From Hymenobacter terrenus (GTDB lineage Bacteria > Bacteroidota > Bacteroidia > Cytophagales > Hymenobacteraceae), in assembly GCF_000972495.1 (NCBI RefSeq), contig NZ_LATM01000013.1:85386-149385 (forward strand): 64,000 nucleotides of DNA, written 5' to 3'. Below the pieces are notes generated by a model. That model ran no database searches. It worked only from the letters and a program-made list of their open reading frames with translations, and had not been told where the DNA came from. Position numbers and translations under genes: made by a program. Positions 50,800-57,929 of the stretch are shown piece by piece. Numbering within the stretch: the first letter of the stretch is position 1; each line of letters opens with the position of its first letter.

Positions 50800-51546
50800 T
50801 TAGGCCACGTACTCAATAGCCAGCGGGTTGGTGCTGTTGTTGTTGAGCGGGTAGAACTTGCCGTTCACCTGCTGGTAAAAGTTGATACCCACCACACCAA
50901 CGACCAGGTTCGCATCGGCCGGCGCAGCCGGGAAACTCGCCACCAGCGTCTGGTTTACCAGGGCCGCGCTGTTCGCGGCTAAGATGCCCAGCGGAGCGGC
51001 CACCACGGCATTGGTGAAGGTTAGCGTCGCCATGTCCAGCGACGAAGCCGCGAACACTAACTCAAAGTGCGTCGTACCCTGCGGCGCGGCAATGTCCGAG
51101 GCCGGATTCAGCGCCGGAACGGTCATGGTCACATCGGCACCAACTCCGGTCACTTCGTAAGGGAAATACATGGTTTGGCCAATGCCCGCGCTCGCGTTGA
51201 AGTTGAAGCCCAGGAGCGGCGCCGAGTTCGACGAGTTGAATACGCGCTGGCCCCGGTCATTCGTGTCATCGAGCCCGATGACTTCCCGCATGGCCTTTGT
51301 CAAGCGCGAGGCTACGCGGCTGTCGCTGGCCGAGGCAATGGCCACCCGCAACGAGTCGCGCAACACCTTGCTGTACTTGGCCGCCTGGCCAAATTCTGAG
51401 GCATTTTCGCGGGTACGCGCCATGCTAGACGCGTTCATGAACTTGGCCTTGTTCGAGGCCGGCTTCTGCGCCACTGAGCCATCCTTTCGGAAGACCAGCC
51501 CGCCCACCGTCCCCTGTAGGCCCAAAATACCAGTTTGTTGTGCCAT
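50800..51546 (-). CDS. DUF6266-like hypothetical protein, 248 aa
   Basis: Start at 51546 (MAQQTGILGLQGTVGGLVFR) is chosen because the upstream in-frame stretch has no coding character. The N-terminal part with GILGLQGTVGGLVFRKDGSV, then KFMNASSMARTRENASEFG, recalls Bacteroidota DUF6266-type proteins, common but uncharacterised. The C-terminal half is beta-rich with LVVGVVGINFYQQVNGKFYP. It is not a phage structural protein I can identify. It stands alone, leftward, between the small hypothetical gene and the integrase region. Confidence 0.55.
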   Translation of the reverse strand: MAQQTGILGLQGTVGGLVFRKDGSVAQKPASNKAKFMNASSMARTRENASEFGQAAKYSKVLRDSLRVAIASASDSRVASRLTKAMREVIGLDDTNDRGQRVFNSSNSAPLLGFNFNASAGIGQTMYFPYEVTGVGADVTMTVPALNPASDIAAPQGTTHFELVFAASSLDMATLTFTNAVVAAPLGILAANSAALVNQTLVASFPAAPADANLVVGVVGINFYQQVNGKFYPLNNNSTNPLAIEYVA

Positions 51547-51719
51547 TGTGAAAAGTAAGTTGTTGAGATGCGCTTGTCTTGCCAATAGCGGCCAGCTCCA
51601 TAGCCCGCATTCATAGCCAGGGCGCTGTTTGTGGAGTCGAAATACTTCAAGTAAATTTGACAATTCTACCGCAGTGCCCCAACTAACCCGGTCTGCCCCT
51701 CCATACCCCGCCGCCCCCC

Positions 51720-51923
51720 GTGCCCCGCATCTGCCTATACCCGAAAGACGTGGCGGCCCTCACCGGCCGCAGCTACGACGCCGCCAAGCGCCTAGTACGC
51801 CGCGCACGTCAGGCGGCAGGCAAACCTGCCGGGGCCCTGGTATCGGTCCAGGACTTTTGTCGCCTCACCGGTCTCGATGCGGAGGAGGTGTCCGCCGCCC
51901 TGAACGCCCCTGCTTCCCGCTAG
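51720..51923 (+). CDS. Small helix-turn-helix protein beside the integrase (excisionase candidate)
   Basis: A 67-aa protein (GTG start at 51720) with a single helix-turn-helix region: LYPKDVAALTGRSYDAAKRL then FCRLTGLDAEEVSAALNAP. Its location next to the integrase gene, on the opposite strand and with a shared terminator between the two stops, fits a recombination directionality factor that promotes excision. This is inference from position and size. Confidence 0.6.
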   Translation: MPRICLYPKDVAALTGRSYDAAKRLVRRARQAAGKPAGALVSVQDFCRLTGLDAEEVSAALNAPASR

Positions 51924-52002
51924 TGCGCACCGTACTCCAAGGCACCTCGAAGCGTACTTAAAGCCTACACACGACCACTCTGGCAGGCCCCGCGTCGACC
52001 AA

Positions 52003-52042
52003 AAAAGTGCCCGACCGGAAGTGAGTCTGGCCGGGCACTTTC
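52003..52042. terminator. Bidirectional terminator between excisionase-like and integrase genes
   Basis: AAAGTGCCCG and CGGGCACTTT are complementary, with extra paired ACC/GGC bases inside and A-tract before the left arm. It lies between two convergent stops (51923 and 52063). Confidence 0.85.
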
Positions 52043-52062
52043 GTTTCCGCGCAGCCAACCCT

Positions 52063-53382
52063 TTACGCTGCCATCACCGTGCAAACCGAACCATCTAGCA
52101 CGCTCGCAGCCGGCGAAATTGCCGGCCCATCCCATGCCGCCCGCATGGCCTGGTGCTGCAGATCCTCGACTACTTGCGCATAGCGCATCGTATTTTGAAT
52201 CTTGGCGTGGCCCATAACCTGCTGCAACACCGTCACCGGCATCCCGCGCAGCAAGCTTTGCACCGCGAACGTGTGGCGGGCCGTGTGCATCGTCACCAGC
52301 TCGTGTAGGGGCACCGCCGTTTTCACCACCTGCCCGCCGGCTGTGCTCACCACTTCTACCGGCCGAGACAGCCCTGCCAGCTGCGTGATTTTCTTCAGAT
52401 ACCGGTTCATCGGCTGGTTAGCCAGCACCGGAAGTAGCCGTGCCCCCTCAAATTGGCGTGCAGGCGTTGCATACTTGTCCAATATCTCGGCTGCCATCCG
52501 GCTCAGGTAGATGCTTACCGTAGCCCGCGTCTTGGTTTGTATCAGCCGAAGCACCCGGTCCCCGTCCCCATTAGCGCCCAGCAAATGCAGGTTGCCGGCG
52601 TGCAACGCCGCCACGTCCGAGTAGCGCAAGCCCGTGTAGCAGCAGAACAAAAACACGTCCCGGGCCGGCTCCAGGGTCTTTGAGAGCTTTACCGACACCA
52701 GTGCCGCAAGGTCGGCCCCGGTCAGGTACGTTTTCGCCTGGTCGGTGTACTTCACCTCAAACCGCTTCAATTCCAGCCCCAGCATCAGCCCTCGCTCATC
52801 CTGCGCGTGCCGCAAAAACGTCTTCAGGTCCTTGAGCAAGGTGTACACCCCGTTGGCCGACAAGCCGCAAACCGTCCGTAAATAGCTTACATAGTCATCG
52901 TGCACCGCAGAAGTATAGCCGGCCAGCAGTAGCCCCTTACGACGAGTCTTCTCCAGGAAAGTCTCCAGGTGGTTACACGCCGTTTTGTAGTGCCGCAACG
53001 TGTGGAAGGCATACCCCCGCCCGGCCAGCACGTCCCGAAACTCTGTGAAGCGGGCCACGAGCGTAGGTTCTTCCTTCACCACCACGGCCGCCGGATTCAC
53101 GGCCTCGCGCATCAGGGCCACGCTCGGTGCCACGTTGGCCGCCCGCAATTCCCGGTACCGGTCTTCTAGTCGGCGTACCAAGGCGGCTAGCCCCAGGTTA
53201 GCCGAGGTGTAGCCTGGGAAGGAGCGCCGGAACTCCTGTTCCTTCTCATTCCACTGCCGCGGCTCACACCGCTCCTTGGTCGAGCAGCGCAGCCGCAGCC
53301 CGTCGAAGTACGCTGATACGTAGACCGGCACCGTGCCCGCCTTATCCTGTTTATCATGCCGCAGCTCAAACACAACTTTCAT
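52063..53382 (-). CDS. Tyrosine recombinase/integrase of the element
   Basis: A 439-aa phage-type integrase. Residues 1-75: arm-binding domain (MKVVFELRHDKQDKAGTVPV, then YVSAYFDGLRLRCSTKE). Residues about 110-210: SAM-like core-binding domain. Residues about 225-410: catalytic domain with Arg in CCYTGLRYSDVAALHAG, the HxxR motif in HTARHTFAVQSLLRG, a His in VMGHAKIQNT and the nucleophile Tyr in TMRYAQV. All catalytic residues are present. The start at 53382 aligns with the family's usual N-terminus; the longer frame is not family-like. The gene reads away from the tRNA, its 5' end facing it, so it would catalyse recombination between the tRNA 3' end and the element's circular att site. Confidence 0.93.
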   Translation of the reverse strand: MKVVFELRHDKQDKAGTVPVYVSAYFDGLRLRCSTKERCEPRQWNEKEQEFRRSFPGYTSANLGLAALVRRLEDRYRELRAANVAPSVALMREAVNPAAVVVKEEPTLVARFTEFRDVLAGRGYAFHTLRHYKTACNHLETFLEKTRRKGLLLAGYTSAVHDDYVSYLRTVCGLSANGVYTLLKDLKTFLRHAQDERGLMLGLELKRFEVKYTDQAKTYLTGADLAALVSVKLSKTLEPARDVFLFCCYTGLRYSDVAALHAGNLHLLGANGDGDRVLRLIQTKTRATVSIYLSRMAAEILDKYATPARQFEGARLLPVLANQPMNRYLKKITQLAGLSRPVEVVSTAGGQVVKTAVPLHELVTMHTARHTFAVQSLLRGMPVTVLQQVMGHAKIQNTMRYAQVVEDLQHQAMRAAWDGPAISPAASVLDGSVCTVMAA

Positions 53383-53555
53383 AAGATTTAGAAAAAGAGG
53401 TGGCGTAGGAGGTGGCGTAAAAGCATCAGTAAGTCTGGGTAAACCCATTAATAAATCCCGATTGGCCTGAACGCAAAAAAGCCTCAAAAACTGCATCTGT
53501 TGCCAGATTTACAGCTTTTGAGGCTTGAAAAGAGGGTGGTCGTTAGACCTTCCTA

Positions 53556-53569
53556 GTACCCGGAGCCGG
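53556..53569. other. Candidate right attachment site (3' end of tRNA-Leu)
   Basis: GTACCCGGAGCCGG at the 3' end of the tRNA-Leu gene is repeated exactly at 11831-11844. In this geometry, the tRNA is preserved at the integrase side and only its 3' end is duplicated at the far side, as expected for integration into a tRNA by a tyrosine recombinase. Confidence 0.65.
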
Positions 53570-53638
53570 AGTCGAACCGGCACACCTTGCGGTATTGGTG
53601 TTTGAGACCAACGCGTCTACCGGTTCCGCCATCCGGGC
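53557..53638 (-). tRNA. tRNA-Leu (anticodon CAA)
   Basis: The minus strand reads GCCCGGATGGCGGAACCGGT at its 5' end with a D-stem and loop, an anticodon stem TTGGT/ACCAA with loop CTCAAAC giving anticodon CAA, a variable arm of class II type, and a T-arm GGTTCGACTCC, with 3' CCGGGTA (A73 discriminator). CCA is not encoded. The acceptor stem begins with a G-U pair and otherwise pairs fully. It decodes UUG and is the integration target of the element on its left. Confidence 0.92.
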
Positions 53639-53677
53639 AGGATGAGCTTTTGTTAGAACAATTCCGCTCTGCCGGTA

Positions 53678-54217
53678 TCAGGAGCGGGCTGCAAAGGTAG
53701 CCAGCTGTTGCTTAATGCGCAACAGATACCGCTTTTTTAGGTAGTAGGTGCGGATTTGCTGGAGCGCCGCCGGCCGGTGGTCGGCCGGTAGGCCTTCATA
53801 GCCAGCAAGTACGGGCGCGATGCCGGCATCGAGCGTATCGGCCAAAGTGGTTACTTCGGCGACTACTTGGGCCTGGGCAGCGGCATCGGGGGCGGTTTCC
53901 AGGTCCATAAGCTGCTCGTTGAGGTCCATCATGTCCATCAGAAAATCGGGCGGAAGCTGCTCCTGCTTGCCTTCTTCGAGCAGGCCGTGCTGGCGCAGGA
54001 GGTAAGCCATGCGCTGGTCGGGGTCGGAGAGGGTCCGGTAGGCGTCGGTGTTGAGGGTGGCTTGGCGCAGCATGTCGGCCTGGTTTTCGGCTGATGACGT
54101 AGCGTGGAAATCGGGGTGGGTTTCACGGCTCTTGGCGTAATAAAGGCGCTTGAGGGCGGCCTCATCGGGCTGGAAAGATTCGGGCAGGCCGTAGAAAGCA
54201 AAATAGTCGGGTGACAT
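53678..54217 (-). CDS. hscB: Fe-S cluster assembly co-chaperone HscB
   Basis: A 179-aa HscB. The J-domain (residues about 1-75) includes the HPD motif in SRETHPDFH, with the helix II basic LKRLYYAKSRETHP. The C-terminal three-helix domain (about 85-175) contains LMDMMDLNEQLMD, the region that recognises the IscU/ISC scaffold. HscB stimulates the HscA chaperone to transfer Fe-S clusters to apoproteins. It is a conserved core gene, marking the return to the host chromosome after the tRNA. No isc genes are next to it. Confidence 0.92.
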   Translation of the reverse strand: MSPDYFAFYGLPESFQPDEAALKRLYYAKSRETHPDFHATSSAENQADMLRQATLNTDAYRTLSDPDQRMAYLLRQHGLLEEGKQEQLPPDFLMDMMDLNEQLMDLETAPDAAAQAQVVAEVTTLADTLDAGIAPVLAGYEGLPADHRPAALQQIRTYYLKKRYLLRIKQQLATFAARS

Positions 54218-54255
54218 GGGATAGGGCAGCGTTTTGGGAGGAATGAGTAGTACGG

Positions 54256-54543
54256 CTACGACGCCTGAGTAACCGAAAAGGCCACGGGTGGGGCTGCAAA
54301 CAGCCGCTTAGTGGCTGGCCATACCTCACCAAATAAGGCTGATTTCCGGTACGCGGCGAGCGCGGCGGCATCTTCCCAATGGCTGTAGGTGCAGTAGGTA
54401 GCGGGCGTGTCCACATCCTGCCACAGCTCCAGGTGGCGGCAGCCGGGTTGTTGTCGAATACGATTCTCTGATTCGTGGAAGAGCGCCAAAAAGGCGGGCA
54501 CCTGTGCCGGAACGAAGGTCATGCGGACAATACGAATGAGCAT
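54256..54543 (-). CDS. Antibiotic biosynthesis monooxygenase (ABM) family protein
   Basis: A 95-aa dimeric ferredoxin-like (ABM) domain: MLIRIVRMTFVPAQVPAFLA then LFHESENRIRQQPGCRHLEL (the usual I-R-x-x-P-G-C turn) and YCTYSHWEDAAALAAYRKSA. Members act as small quinone or haem-type monooxygenases, or as scavengers. The substrate is not predictable. It lies just upstream (38 bp) of hscB on the same strand, so it may be in one transcript. Confidence 0.85.
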   Translation of the reverse strand: MLIRIVRMTFVPAQVPAFLALFHESENRIRQQPGCRHLELWQDVDTPATYCTYSHWEDAAALAAYRKSALFGEVWPATKRLFAAPPVAFSVTQAS

Positions 54544-54677
54544 GGGGCGAAGATAGGGACAGAGCCAGCGCTGGTATTACCGGCTCAAGCCCAGAGAAAT
54601 GACAGGATTCCAACTTATAAGTTAAACCCGCCGTAAAGAACTGCCGATAATGCTCACCTTTAACACCTTTCCCTTTT

Positions 54678-54890
54678 ATGAGATTTCCACTTTTTCGTTC
54701 TGCCGGTTCCGCTTGGCTCGCGTTGCCCGCCTTCGCCGCCACCTTGCTGTTGGGTAGCTGCAACAGCCAGCCCACTGCCACGGAAGCCGACAAAACCGCT
54801 ACGGTAATACCGAGCGACACCAATGCTGCTTCCGATAGCGCCGCCACCACCGCCCCGGCCGCTGACTCGGCCAGCGCTGCTGGTCAGTAG
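54678..54890 (+). CDS. Small lipoprotein, 70 aa
   Basis: The N-terminus MRFPLFRSAGSAWLALPAFA followed by ATLLLGSCNSQPT is a lipoprotein signal (lipobox L-G-S-C). The short mature part is Ala/Thr/Ser/Asp-rich and disordered, a pattern common in small Bacteroidota surface lipoproteins of unknown function. A terminator lies 44 bp downstream. Confidence 0.7.
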   Translation: MRFPLFRSAGSAWLALPAFAATLLLGSCNSQPTATEADKTATVIPSDTNAASDSAATTAPAADSASAAGQ

Positions 54891-54933
54891 AGCGTTCCGA
54901 AACTAAATCCGGTCGCTGGCATAATTCGGCGCC

Positions 54934-54970
54934 AACAAGGCCCCGACTCCTGTGAGTTGGGGCCTTGTTT
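54934..54970. terminator. Bidirectional intrinsic terminator
   Basis: ACAAGGCCCCGACTC and GAGTTGGGGCCTTGT form a long stem (one mismatch) with a CTGT loop. It separates the rightward small lipoprotein gene and the leftward SAM hydrolase gene, both ending here. Confidence 0.88.
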
Positions 54971-54996
54971 ATGAATGACCACGAGGAGCCGGTGTC

Positions 54997-55767
54997 TTAT
55001 TCCACCGTAAACCGCACGTCGACCTGCGAATCAAAATGCAGGCCCAGCAGCTCCGACGCGTTGCCCTGGCAGATGCCCAGACACAGGCAGTTCTGGCTGT
55101 TGAACACGGCCACCGCCTCGCCGGGCGGGGCCGCCGAAAAGTGCAGGTGCAGCTCGCGCACCACGTCGCGCCCGAAATGCACGGCAAAGCCCCGGCCGTG
55201 GCCTACGGCGTCCACGGCGGCGCGGGAAATATTGGTAATCAGGTTGCCGTAGTGGTCTACGTGGGCCACGTGGCCGGTGATGCGGTGGTCCTGCAGGCGG
55301 ACCTGGCGGTTATTCAATTGATGAAACGCCGTGATGGCTGGGCCGAGGCTGGTGAGCGACTCGCCCTGAGCCAGGGCTACGGCGGCGGGCAGCAGCACAT
55401 CGCGGGTGGGGGAGGGGGTGATGGCGGCGGGCAGGGCCACCAGTTCCTCGGGCGCGCTGTTGGTGAGTAGGGCGAGGATGCCATTGTCGGCAGCTACGAA
55501 ATAATGACCTGCAAACAGGGCGGCCTGCCAGCCCGGCTCGGGTCCCGCGCCGTGGTCGTCGACGCCGATAACGTGCACCGTGCCTGCCGGGAAGTCCCGA
55601 AATACCGATTGGAGAACGTGAACGGCGTGCGCGATGTTGAAGGGTTCTACGCCGTGGCTGATATCTAGCACGGTCGTAGCCGGAGCCAACTGCAACAGCC
55701 GCGCTTTCAGCGCCGCCACGTAGTGGTCGCGGTAGCCAAAATCTGTCAGCAACGTTATCAAACCCAT
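54997..55767 (-). CDS. SAM hydroxide adenosyltransferase (DUF62 family)
   Basis: A 256-aa protein starting MGLITLLTDFGYRDHYVAAL, the defining N-terminus of the DUF62 (SAM-dependent halogenase-like) family, here with the hydrolase-type residues HVIGVDDHG and FVAADNGILALL, and C-terminal HYGNLITNIS. These enzymes split S-adenosylmethionine with water to adenosine and methionine. The start at 55767 matches the family's usual start. It is divergent from phoH, with a 123-bp shared promoter region. Confidence 0.9.
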   Translation of the reverse strand: MGLITLLTDFGYRDHYVAALKARLLQLAPATTVLDISHGVEPFNIAHAVHVLQSVFRDFPAGTVHVIGVDDHGAGPEPGWQAALFAGHYFVAADNGILALLTNSAPEELVALPAAITPSPTRDVLLPAAVALAQGESLTSLGPAITAFHQLNNRQVRLQDHRITGHVAHVDHYGNLITNISRAAVDAVGHGRGFAVHFGRDVVRELHLHFSAAPPGEAVAVFNSQNCLCLGICQGNASELLGLHFDSQVDVRFTVE

Positions 55768-55890
55768 GCCCGCTGTTGCGTAGTTTTTCGTAGTATTGTT
55801 CGTTCGCCCGAACCGGGGCAAAAGTAGCCGGTTTGGGTCGAAAACGGGCTGTTTTTTGTCTCCCTTCTTCTTTCCCCCCTCTCTCCCAAC

Positions 55891-56991
55891 TTGGTCGAAA
55901 AAATCATCACCCTCGAAAACATGTCTTTGGTCGATTTCCTCGGCCCCGACAACCAGAACATCCGCCAGCTGGCGGCCGCTTTTCCCGGCTCCAAAATCAT
56001 CAGCCGCGGCAACGAAATCAAAATCCAGGGCCAGACGGAAGTCATTGCCCGCATCAACGACTTGCTTTCCTCGCTCATCGAGCACTACCACCAATACGGT
56101 CAGATTACCGATAAGACGGTTAACCAGTACCTCTCCGCCACCAGCGAAGAGGCCGAAGGCCGCGTGCTGGCCGCCTCGCCCGACGTCATCCTGTTTGGGG
56201 CCAAGGGCGGCGTTATCAAGGCCAAAACGCCCAACCAGCAGCGCTTGGTTGACACCGTAATGGCCCATGACCTGACCTTTACGCTCGGGCCGGCTGGTAC
56301 GGGCAAGACTTATATTTCGGTAGCGCTGGCTGTGCGGGCACTGAAGAATAAAGAGGTGAAGAAAATCATCATCTCCCGCCCCGTGGTGGAGGCCGGCGAA
56401 AGCCTGGGTTTCCTACCCGGCGACATGAAGGAGAAGGTGGACCCCTACCTCCGCCCAATTTACGACGCCCTGGAAGACATGATTCCGGCCGAAAAGCTGA
56501 AGTTCTACCAGGAAAACAAAATCATCGAAATTGCCCCCTTGGCCTATATGCGCGGCCGGACCCTCAACAATGCCTTCGTGCTGCTCGACGAGGCTCAGAA
56601 CACCACGCCCTCGCAGCTCAAGATGTTCCTGACCCGCATGGGCCCCACCGCCAAGGTGATGGTGAACGGCGACCGCAGCCAGATTGACTTGCCCACCCGC
56701 CAGAAATCGGGCCTGATGCAGGCGCTCGATATTCTGAAAAACGTGCAGGGCATCGGCTACGTCGAGATGACTTCCGAAGACGTGGTACGCCACCGCTTGG
56801 TGAAGCAAATCGTGGAAGCCTACGATAAGTACGACACCGAGGAAATGACTCGTCAGGCCCAGCAAAACGGTGCCGCCCGCCGCGATGAGCGGCACGAGCG
56901 CCGCCTCCGCGAGCAGGGCTTGCTGGATAGCAGCCTTCCCGTGGCGGAAGCCGAGCCCGAACTGCCCGTAAACCACGAGCAGGCCCTATAG
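55891..56991 (+). CDS. phoH: PhoH family protein, ATP-binding
   Basis: A 366-aa PhoH-like ATPase. An N-terminal KH-like region (LENMSLVDFLGPDNQNIRQL) is followed by the P-loop domain with Walker A TLGPAGTGKTY (about 130-140) and Walker B NNAFVLLDEAQNTTPSQLK (about 225-243), then MVNGDRSQIDLP. The C-terminus is charged and probably disordered. PhoH proteins are linked to RNA metabolism and phosphate response. The start is a TTG at 55891, matching the family N-terminus (VEKIITLENMS), since no ATG lies upstream in a sensible place. Confidence 0.92.
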   Translation: MVEKIITLENMSLVDFLGPDNQNIRQLAAAFPGSKIISRGNEIKIQGQTEVIARINDLLSSLIEHYHQYGQITDKTVNQYLSATSEEAEGRVLAASPDVILFGAKGGVIKAKTPNQQRLVDTVMAHDLTFTLGPAGTGKTYISVALAVRALKNKEVKKIIISRPVVEAGESLGFLPGDMKEKVDPYLRPIYDALEDMIPAEKLKFYQENKIIEIAPLAYMRGRTLNNAFVLLDEAQNTTPSQLKMFLTRMGPTAKVMVNGDRSQIDLPTRQKSGLMQALDILKNVQGIGYVEMTSEDVVRHRLVKQIVEAYDKYDTEEMTRQAQQNGAARRDERHERRLREQGLLDSSLPVAEAEPELPVNHEQAL

Positions 56992-57021
56992 TCCTTTAAT
57001 GCCTGACATTTTTCAACACCT

Positions 57022-57123
57022 GTCATCCTGAGCTTGCGAAGGACCTTGTCATAGCCGCCCGATTTGCAGCAACCCTTCTGCATGGTTCAATCGTGACAAG
57101 GTTCTTCGCAAGCTCAGGATGAC
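57022..57123. repeat. REP-like intergenic inverted repeat after phoH
   Basis: A 30-bp arm (57022-57051) starting GTCATCCTGAGCTTGCGAAG is repeated inverted at 57094-57123, with two mismatches and a 42-bp spacer. This word is typical of dispersed intergenic palindromes in Hymenobacter-like genomes; that it is genome-wide cannot be checked here. It could act as a terminator or mRNA stabiliser between phoH and the GNAT gene. Confidence 0.75.
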
Positions 57124-57142
57124 CGTTTTTATTTCGCTCCTA

Positions 57143-57574
57143 ATGCCTGCTACCGCCTACCGCATCACCGACCTGCGTGACCTCGACGCGGCTTTTACCA
57201 TCCGCGAAAAAGTATTTGTGGAAGAACAAGGTGTACCATTCGACCTTGAAAACGATGAGCACGACCGCCGCGACGCCCGCCACTACCTGGCCCGCGCCGC
57301 CGATGGCACCCCCGCCGGCGCCGCCCGCTGGCGCGAAACCAACAACGGCGTAAAGCTGGAGCGGTTTGCGGTGCTGGCGGACTTTCGCAACCAGGCCATT
57401 GGCGCCACGCTGCTGCACGCCGTGCTGGCCGATATACGCGCCGAGCTACCGGAGGCGAAGGTGTACCTGAATGCGCAGCTGCGCGCCATCCCGTTCTACG
57501 AGCGGCACGGGTTTCAGAAAGAAGGAGAGATGTTCGAGGAAGCCAATATCCAGCACTACAAAATGGTGCTGTAG
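57143..57574 (+). CDS. GNAT family N-acetyltransferase (ElaA/YjcF-like)
   Basis: The ATG at 57143 is preferred (MPATAYRITDLRDLDAAFTI); the earlier ATG at 57119 lies in the REP repeat. The 143-aa domain has the family pattern IREKVFVEEQGVPFDLENDE, then GAARWRETNNGVKLERFAVL and NQAIGATLLHAVL (acetyl-CoA loop), then YERHGFQKEG. The substrate is unknown. The N-terminal EKVFVEEQGVP motif is characteristic of the ElaA-type subgroup. Confidence 0.88.
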   Translation: MPATAYRITDLRDLDAAFTIREKVFVEEQGVPFDLENDEHDRRDARHYLARAADGTPAGAARWRETNNGVKLERFAVLADFRNQAIGATLLHAVLADIRAELPEAKVYLNAQLRAIPFYERHGFQKEGEMFEEANIQHYKMVL

Positions 57575-57576
57575 GA

Positions 57577-57929
57577 CGCAGCCTTCACTGCGTCTCGTTG
57601 GCCGGTTGCGTATCGTCGAACAACTCCCGTATAGTTTTACCATTGCGCCCGCAAAGTCGCAGCAAAGGCTGCGACCTACATTCCTGGCTGGTCGCTGGCA
57701 GCGCCTGGAAAGTGAGCAGGGCCGCTCGGCTAGGGAGCACTGAGGCAGGTTGTGCGCCAGCTTGCGGTGCTGAAACGCGTTGTAGTACAGAGTAGCTGAG
57801 CTTGAGGTGGCGCAGAAAAGGAAAGCAGGAGTGGGAATAGCTTTCGAGGTGCCTGCGGTAAGGGAGCGGCCAGCGGCAGCCACAGCTTGTGGAGTAAACA
57901 GCTATATTGCTGGTCGTCTACTTCGCTAC
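57577..57929. repeat. Intergenic region with small palindromes before comEC
   Basis: About 350 bp without a supportable gene. It holds GACGCAG/CTGCGTC (57577-57596) and GTCGCAG/GCTGCGAC (57655-57675) short palindromes, similar in style to the longer repeat at 60249-60340. Frames through it lack coding character. The comEC start at 57930 was chosen over a longer frame beginning at 57807. Confidence 0.45.
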
